Position numbers and translations under genes: made by a program
DNA from: Treponema sp.
Lineage (GTDB): Bacteria; Spirochaetota; Spirochaetia; Treponematales; Breznakiellaceae
Direction: 5' to 3'
DNA: 9,277 nt
Assembly: GCA_031261385.1 (NCBI GenBank)
Contig: JAISJS010000280.1
Coordinates: 1 to 9,277 of the forward strand
The notes under the pieces: model-generated
Told to the model about the DNA's origin: nothing
Seen by the model: the letters and a program-made list of their open reading frames with translations, nothing else
Database searches by the model: none
In this document: positions 5,692-9,277 of the stretch, in pieces
Numbering within the stretch: the stretch's first letter is position 1
How the letters are laid out: the number at the start of each line of letters is the position of its first letter

Positions 5692-7065
5692 TTACACCCC
5701 AAACCGTTTCTTCTCCGCCCATAACCCCAACGCAGGATTAGGTACAAAAAAGATTCTTTCGCCGTCTGCCAAAGTATTCCAGCCGAGGTGTAATTTTTCC
5801 ACATCATAACGTGCCTGCGCCGTGTGCAAGTCTCCCCATTCGTAGCCGACGGATTCAATTTCTGCGCGGCTCACGCCGGGGCCGGGGCAGTAGCGCACGG
5901 TGAAGCGGCCTTCGCTTGAGCCGTGGATCAGGTGGGCGGCGGCGCTCAGGTTGCCGGCAAGTTCCGCGTCACTGGCGGCTTTTTCCCGGATAACTTTTGC
6001 GGGGCGGTAGCCGTGTTTGCGTATCAGCGCGTCGATACCCTTGTCCTCGCCGAAACGTTCCAGCCCCGGCGCAAGGATGACAAGTTCGCCGCCGTCGGCC
6101 ATGGCCATACGGGTCCGGTAAATGGCCTTGTTCCCGAGCCATGTCGTGCGAAATTCTTCCGGTTCAAGGTACACCACGGCTTTTTTAATCGGTTCATCCA
6201 TGATATCGACATTGACCTGCCGGGCAAGGGCGGCGGCCTTTTCAAAACATTCCCTGCCAAAGCCGGCATAAAGGCCCCGGACAGCGAGACTGCCCCGGGG
6301 TTTACCTGCCGCAGCGGCTTCTTCTTCACTCCGCGCGCCGACCACGGTAAGCGCGTAAAAGACAGGCGGAAGTTTGTCGCCAAAGCGGCGTATACCTTCG
6401 TCAAACATCGCACGGACCGGGGTATCGACACGGCCCATCATTTTTTCCATACCAAAAGCGGCGCCGGCAAAATGACTTTTGTCGATGGCTTCTTTACCGC
6501 CGGTCCCTACAAAAATATTTTTGGCGTGATTCGCCATGCCGATAACTTCGTGGGGTACCACTTGTCCGAAAGAAAGCAGTACCGAAAAACCGCCGTCGCG
6601 TAAAAGCTTATTCACCTGAACCGGCCAGTCATAGTTCACGGCGCCTTCTGTTGCCTTTTCAACCCACTCTTTCTCAAGGCGCCCAAGCTCGACGACATCG
6701 TTTCGCCAATCGTGATTGCGAAAAAGCGATTGCGGAGTATTGGGAAACATTCGCGTTATTTCGGCTACAGTAAGCGGCACGTGGGTTCCGAGCGCGGGCA
6801 GAACGGTGACGGCCCGGCTTTTAGCCGTGGTTTCGCCCTGCCGGGAATTTGATCCGCCTGAAATTTCGCGGTAAGCAATGTCGGTCAGATAGCCGCCGCG
6901 TGAATGGAAGCGGGTCACGTCGGGGGGAAGTATCAGAACGGGACCCGCATCTTTAATTTCGGCAAGGGCCTGCGACAGGGCTTCGGAAAAAAGTTCATCA
7001 ATTTCCTTATCAGAAAGATCGAGGCTGACGCCGCCCCGTGCGATAAATGTTTTTTCCATTGCCAT
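5692..7065 (-). CDS. LarA-type (nickel-pincer) racemase/epimerase homologue
   Basis: This 457-residue member of the lactate racemase family would interconvert stereoisomers of a 2-hydroxy acid using the nickel-pincer nucleotide. The LarA catalytic set maps cleanly: D49 and R52 in PDVTR (as in D72/R75 of LarA), H95 in GTHVP (H108), H172 in VVPHE (H174), K182 in NHAK (the lysine that carries the cofactor, K184) and H198 in KSH (H200). Spacing between the last three is identical to LarA (10 and 16 residues). It is slightly longer than LarA (about 424), partly through a Ser/Gly-rich insertion near 69-83. The C-terminal half has HGSSEGRFTVRYCPG (391-405), shared by a subgroup distinct from true lactate racemases, so the substrate may be another hydroxy acid or a sugar acid. 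No larB, larC or larE homologue is in the window. It lies 60 bp downstream of the phosphofructokinase gene on the same strand, probably in one operon. AAGGGG 11 nt before the ATG serves as a weak SD. Confidence 0.87.
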   Translation of the reverse strand: MAMEKTFIARGGVSLDLSDKEIDELFSEALSQALAEIKDAGPVLILPPDVTRFHSRGGYLTDIAYREISGGSNSRQGETTAKSRAVTVLPALGTHVPLTVAEITRMFPNTPQSLFRNHDWRNDVVELGRLEKEWVEKATEGAVNYDWPVQVNKLLRDGGFSVLLSFGQVVPHEVIGMANHAKNIFVGTGGKEAIDKSHFAGAAFGMEKMMGRVDTPVRAMFDEGIRRFGDKLPPVFYALTVVGARSEEEAAAAGKPRGSLAVRGLYAGFGRECFEKAAALARQVNVDIMDEPIKKAVVYLEPEEFRTTWLGNKAIYRTRMAMADGGELVILAPGLERFGEDKGIDALIRKHGYRPAKVIREKAASDAELAGNLSAAAHLIHGSSEGRFTVRYCPGPGVSRAEIESVGYEWGDLHTAQARYDVEKLHLGWNTLADGERIFFVPNPALGLWAEKKRFGV

Positions 7066-7125
7066 GCTGTTCCATTCCCCTTAAGTTTTATGTTCTGAGC
7101 CTGCTTTGCTGTAATTAAAAAAACG

Positions 7126-8457
7126 TTACTTGTTAAACGAGTTCACCATCAACACCGGCTGATGCGTCGCGTCAAGCGTATCGCGCCACAGGTTTCCCTC
7201 GGGGTCAACATGGCTGCGATGAGAGATGACCGCCTTGATCGGCAGATGCACGAACTCGTCATTAACAAGACCGATGATCAACTTTGTCTTTCCCGCCATG
7301 GCCGCATGGACCGCCGCGTTACCAAGCCGCTCACAGTAGATCGAGTCGCCGGGATTCGCCGGAGCGGAGCGGATGATGTAACTGGGATCGATGTATTTAA
7401 GGCTAATCTCCATCTTTTTTTCTTCAAAGTATTTGATGATACGATCCCGCAGATACGTTCCCACATCGGCCATTTTAAGATTGCCGCCGGCGTCGGTTTT
7501 CTTCTCGGTGAGGAGCTGTTCCTGCATGGCGCCCTCGGCTATCAGCACGACCGCGTGTTTCCGGTTGGTCAGGCGTTTTTCAAGGTGGGTCAGGAAACCG
7601 TTGTAGCCTTCAAGATTAAAAGGCACCTCGGGAATCAGCACAAAGTTGACCTCGTGGCTGGCAAGGGCGGTATGCGCTGCAATAAACCCCGATTCTCTGC
7701 CCATCACCTTCACCAGGCCGAGGCCGTTGATAGCGGAGCTGGCCTCCATGTGGGCTGCCGCCACGACCTCAACCGCTTTTTCAACGGCGGTATTAAAACC
7801 GAACGACCGGTCAATTATCGCAAAATCGTTATCCACGGTTTTGGGAATTCCAATCATGGCAATTTTGAGTTTGCGCTTGTCGATTTCCTCGGCAATGTCG
7901 AGGCTGCCGTGCTGGGTGCCGTCCCCGCCGATGGTAAACAGCATATTGAGGTTGAGCTGTTCCATCGCGTCAACAATTTTGCTGACCTCTTTGCCGCCGC
8001 CGCGGGCGCTTCCCAGGTAGGTGCCCCCGAGCTTGTGAATGTCATCAACCGAATCCGGGTCCAGGGTTTTGATGCCGTACTGGTATTCCGGGAGGAAGCC
8101 CTTGTAGCCGTAGCGTATGCCGGAAATCCGCCTGACCCCGTAACGGTACCAGAGGCACCGCACAACGGAGCGGATCACATCGTTAATCCCCGGGCAAAGC
8201 CCGCCGCAGCTTACGATTCCCGCATGGACATGGGCGGGCATAAAGTAGATATTCTCCCGCGGACCCGCACATTCCAGAACATGCGCCCGTTTTACCGGCG
8301 ACTGCGCCCCCAGTTTAACTCCCACGTCAAGCCGGATATACTGGTCATCCGTCACATAATTGGCGATCATATCGCCCTGCACCGTGGACATGGCAATCGG
8401 TGACTTGATACTGCGCTTGCCCAGTTCCTCTATAGTAAAATCATACGGTTCGCTCAT
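7126..8457 (-). CDS. pfk: 6-phosphofructokinase, ATP-type signature (plant/treponemal group)
   Basis: This 443-residue group II phosphofructokinase phosphorylates fructose 6-phosphate to the 1,6-bisphosphate in glycolysis. The N-terminal ECAGPRENIYF (62-72) followed by GIVSCGGLCPG (80-90) is the layout of plant and kinetoplastid ATP-PFKs. The phosphoryl-donor loop is GGDGT (177-181); glycine at position 180, rather than the second aspartate of PPi-dependent enzymes, predicts ATP use. PKTVDND (205-211) carries the catalytic base D209, though K206 in that motif is shared with PPi-PFKs. MGRESGF (252-258), IAEGA (306-310) and SYIIRS (359-364) form the sugar-phosphate site. All key residues are present. 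The ATG at 8457 follows GGAGG by 6 nt and has a good promoter. It is the first gene of a probable two-gene unit with the LarA homologue. Spirochaetes may have a second, PPi-dependent PFK elsewhere in the genome. Confidence 0.92.
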   Translation of the reverse strand: MSEPYDFTIEELGKRSIKSPIAMSTVQGDMIANYVTDDQYIRLDVGVKLGAQSPVKRAHVLECAGPRENIYFMPAHVHAGIVSCGGLCPGINDVIRSVVRCLWYRYGVRRISGIRYGYKGFLPEYQYGIKTLDPDSVDDIHKLGGTYLGSARGGGKEVSKIVDAMEQLNLNMLFTIGGDGTQHGSLDIAEEIDKRKLKIAMIGIPKTVDNDFAIIDRSFGFNTAVEKAVEVVAAAHMEASSAINGLGLVKVMGRESGFIAAHTALASHEVNFVLIPEVPFNLEGYNGFLTHLEKRLTNRKHAVVLIAEGAMQEQLLTEKKTDAGGNLKMADVGTYLRDRIIKYFEEKKMEISLKYIDPSYIIRSAPANPGDSIYCERLGNAAVHAAMAGKTKLIIGLVNDEFVHLPIKAVISHRSHVDPEGNLWRDTLDATHQPVLMVNSFNK

Positions 8458-8485
8458 GGGTTCCTCCGTTTCTTCTATGAAAAGA

Positions 8486-8515
8486 ATTATAAAACTTCCA
8501 TGGGTTCTTGTGCAA
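8486..8515 (-). promoter_or_regulatory. Sigma-70-type promoter of the phosphofructokinase gene
   Basis: On the minus strand there is TTGCAC (8515-8510), an 18-nt spacer and a perfect TATAAT (8491-8486). The predicted start near 8479 leaves a leader of about 20 nt that contains the GGAGG ribosome binding site. Its -35 overlaps the TTGTGC of the divergent slyX promoter in the short dyad CTTG-TG-CAAG (8507-8516). Confidence 0.6.
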
Positions 8516-8533
8516 GCATGGCAGAAATTGATA

Positions 8534-8539
8534 TATACT
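8534..8539 (+). promoter_or_regulatory. -10 box of slyX, 7 nt from the start codon
   Basis: TATACT (8534-8539) ends 7 nt before the ATG at 8547, so transcription should start at or next to the first base of the codon. The best -35 candidate, TTGTGC (8508-8513), is 20 nt upstream, which is longer than ideal. AGGTG just before the ATG would probably not be transcribed. Confidence 0.4.
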
Positions 8540-8546
8540 TAGGTGT

Positions 8547-8750
8547 ATGGAACAGGAAGAACGGCTTCAAAAAATCGAAACAAAACTTGCCTACCTGGAG
8601 GATTTTCTTAACCGCCTTCAGGATGATGCGGTGGAACGCAATTCCCGTCTGGACAGCCTCTTCACGGAGCACCGGGCCATAAAGTCCAAAATTCTTCAAA
8701 TTTCAGAAGATTTGGAGGAGTATCCGGACAGAAGACCGCCCCATTATTAA
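8547..8750 (+). CDS. slyX: SlyX family protein
   Basis: This 67-residue acidic protein is a single coiled coil (ERLQKIETKLAYLEDFLNRL and onward, heptad spacing through about residue 58), and it ends in the family hallmark RRPPHY. Size, the AYLEDF segment near residues 15-20 and the C-terminal PPHY match SlyX (PF04102), a small conserved bacterial protein whose molecular role is unknown. It is divergent from the phosphofructokinase gene, with overlapping promoter elements, and its stop codon lies 4 bp from that of the convergent HTH gene. Confidence 0.9.
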   Translation: MEQEERLQKIETKLAYLEDFLNRLQDDAVERNSRLDSLFTEHRAIKSKILQISEDLEEYPDRRPPHY

Positions 8751-8754
8751 CGGG

Positions 8755-9105
8755 CTATTGTTTTGACATAGCCTTTTTCTTCTTGACCGCTTCGATATAA
8801 GTTACGATAAAAAACAGTTCGTCGTCGGTCATTAACTCAATTTCCGCGATTAATTTTTTTTGAACCGCCGTCAACGATTTTGCCCCGCCGTTTTTCAGCA
8901 TTTTAGGCCCCGTCCCGTGGAGTATCCATTCCTTTGAATATCCGTGGACCTTTTCTATCAGCATGGCGGTCGAATTTGACATTCCGATGGCGTCTTTCAG
9001 GAGGCGGGAAACATAGCCTTCGGTAACAAATACACTTTCAGCAAATTGTTTTTGATTGAACCCATTTTCCTTTAAAATTGTTGAAATTCGGTCCGATAAG
9101 GCCAT
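8755..9105 (-). CDS. Cro/CI-type (XRE) helix-turn-helix regulator
   Basis: The 116-residue protein has an N-terminal Cro/CI-like DNA-binding domain (about 3-64). Its helix-turn-helix lies near residues 16-36 (FNQKQFAESVFVTEGYVSRLL), followed by the SKEWILHGTGPK segment (57-68) found in many phage-repressor-type regulators. The rest (about 77-110) is a single helical region with charged and aromatic residues, perhaps for dimerisation, and a lysine-rich end. It has no peptidase or sensor domain, so it differs from full CI/LexA repressors. AGGAG 5 nt before the ATG fixes the start. The target is not evident; autoregulation would be usual for the family. No phage genes flank it in the window. Confidence 0.85.
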   Translation of the reverse strand: MALSDRISTILKENGFNQKQFAESVFVTEGYVSRLLKDAIGMSNSTAMLIEKVHGYSKEWILHGTGPKMLKNGGAKSLTAVQKKLIAEIELMTDDELFFIVTYIEAVKKKKAMSKQ

Positions 9106-9121
9106 ATTTACTCCTAAACAA

Positions 9122-9150
9122 AGGATACCCGAAAAAGTTTACTTAATCAA
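9122..9150 (-). promoter_or_regulatory. Promoter of the HTH regulator gene
   Basis: On the minus strand TTGATT (9150-9145), a 17-nt spacer and TATCCT (9127-9122) form a reasonable sigma-70 type promoter. The start would fall near 9115, at the first base of the AGGAG Shine-Dalgarno (9115-9111), giving a very short leader. Confidence 0.45.
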
Positions 9151-9187
9151 TAAAACGCAAGCAATTCCAAATTCAAGAGAGAATACA

Positions 9188-9277
9188 AACCGCAAAGTCG
9201 AATCGAACCTTCGGTTCGCAGTCGAAAAAGGAAGGAAATTTTCTTATTCCTTCTTTAACTTATTCGACTTTGCGGTT
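9188..9277. repeat. Composite inverted-repeat element, 16-bp perfect arms with internal hairpins
   Basis: AACCGCAAAGTCGAAT (9188-9203) and ATTCGACTTTGCGGTT (9262-9277) are exact reverse complements, and the right arm reaches the last base of the window, so the repeat may extend further. Inside lie a perfect hairpin CGAACC-TTC-GGTTCG (9204-9218) and an imperfect pairing of the purine tract 9225-9238 with the pyrimidine tract 9249-9256 (GGAAGGAA against TTCCTTC). Folded, the roughly 90 nt would make a three-way junction. It contains no evident coding frame. It could be a small non-autonomous mobile element (MITE-like), an interspersed repeat, a structured RNA or a terminator of a gene beyond the edge. 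Confidence 0.7.

Noticed and set aside
5923..6603. Plus-strand open frame of 226 codons
   Set aside because: It is antisense to the LarA homologue and has no recognisable domain or RBS.
7090..7130. Intrinsic terminator between pfk and the LarA homologue
   Set aside because: A T7 run follows the pfk stop, but the only stem before it (CGTT...AACG) is 4 bp, so read-through and co-transcription seem more likely.
7162..8403. Long plus-strand open frame of 413 codons
   Set aside because: It is the antisense shadow of the phosphofructokinase gene, which holds every family motif. GC-rich codon bias explains the lack of stops.
9188..9277. Integron attC site
   Set aside because: Long uninterrupted 16-bp arms and no RYYYAAC at the left end do not fit attC, and no integrase or cassette structure is seen.

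Overview
The window reads as chromosomal DNA from a spirochaete, most likely a Treponema of the termite-gut or rumen kind. This is an inference from the style of several proteins: a plant/kinetoplastid-like ATP-type phosphofructokinase of the treponemal group, a SlyX protein ending in PPHY, and a small LytTR protein. Base composition is mixed. Most genes are moderately GC-rich, but the block around 370-1440 is clearly AT-rich. No rRNA, tRNA, CRISPR array or transposase gene is visible.

Layout, left to right. (1) 1-372, minus: the start of a LytTR-type DNA-binding regulator that runs off the left edge. Divergent to it, 533-1399 plus encodes an AT-rich eight-helix membrane protein of unknown function. 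(2) 1489-2724, minus: a trans-editing alanyl-tRNA deacylase (AlaX-like). It is divergent by only 22 bp from 2747-3526, plus, a TrmH/SpoU-family RNA 2'-O-methyltransferase, so two RNA-quality or modification genes share a very compact promoter. (3) 3543-4058, minus: a small exported protein preceded by an essentially perfect sigma-54 (RpoN) -24/-12 promoter. Upstream of that promoter lies an array of 17-bp degenerate direct repeats (4185-4287). Then comes 4345-5655, plus, an ATPase of the archaeal-ATPase/DUF234 type with a C-terminal PD-(D/E)XK-like motif. (4) 5692-7065 and 7126-8457, both minus: a LarA-type (nickel-pincer) racemase/epimerase homologue downstream of a phosphofructokinase, probably one transcription unit. 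(5) 8547-8750, plus: slyX, divergent from the phosphofructokinase. 8755-9105, minus: a Cro/CI-type HTH regulator. (6) 9188-9277: a composite inverted-repeat element with perfect 16-bp outer arms, cut by the window edge.

The genes do not form one obvious pathway. The likely functional pairs are LytTR regulator with membrane protein (divergent), PFK with LarA homologue (carbon metabolism) and AlaX with TrmH (tRNA/rRNA quality). The most interesting non-coding signals are the RpoN promoter with the 17-bp repeat array at an enhancer-like distance, the set of genes whose -10 box sits 6-8 nt from the start codon (predicted leaderless mRNAs), the inverted-repeat element at the right end, and a 16-bp tandem duplication spanning two convergent stop codons.
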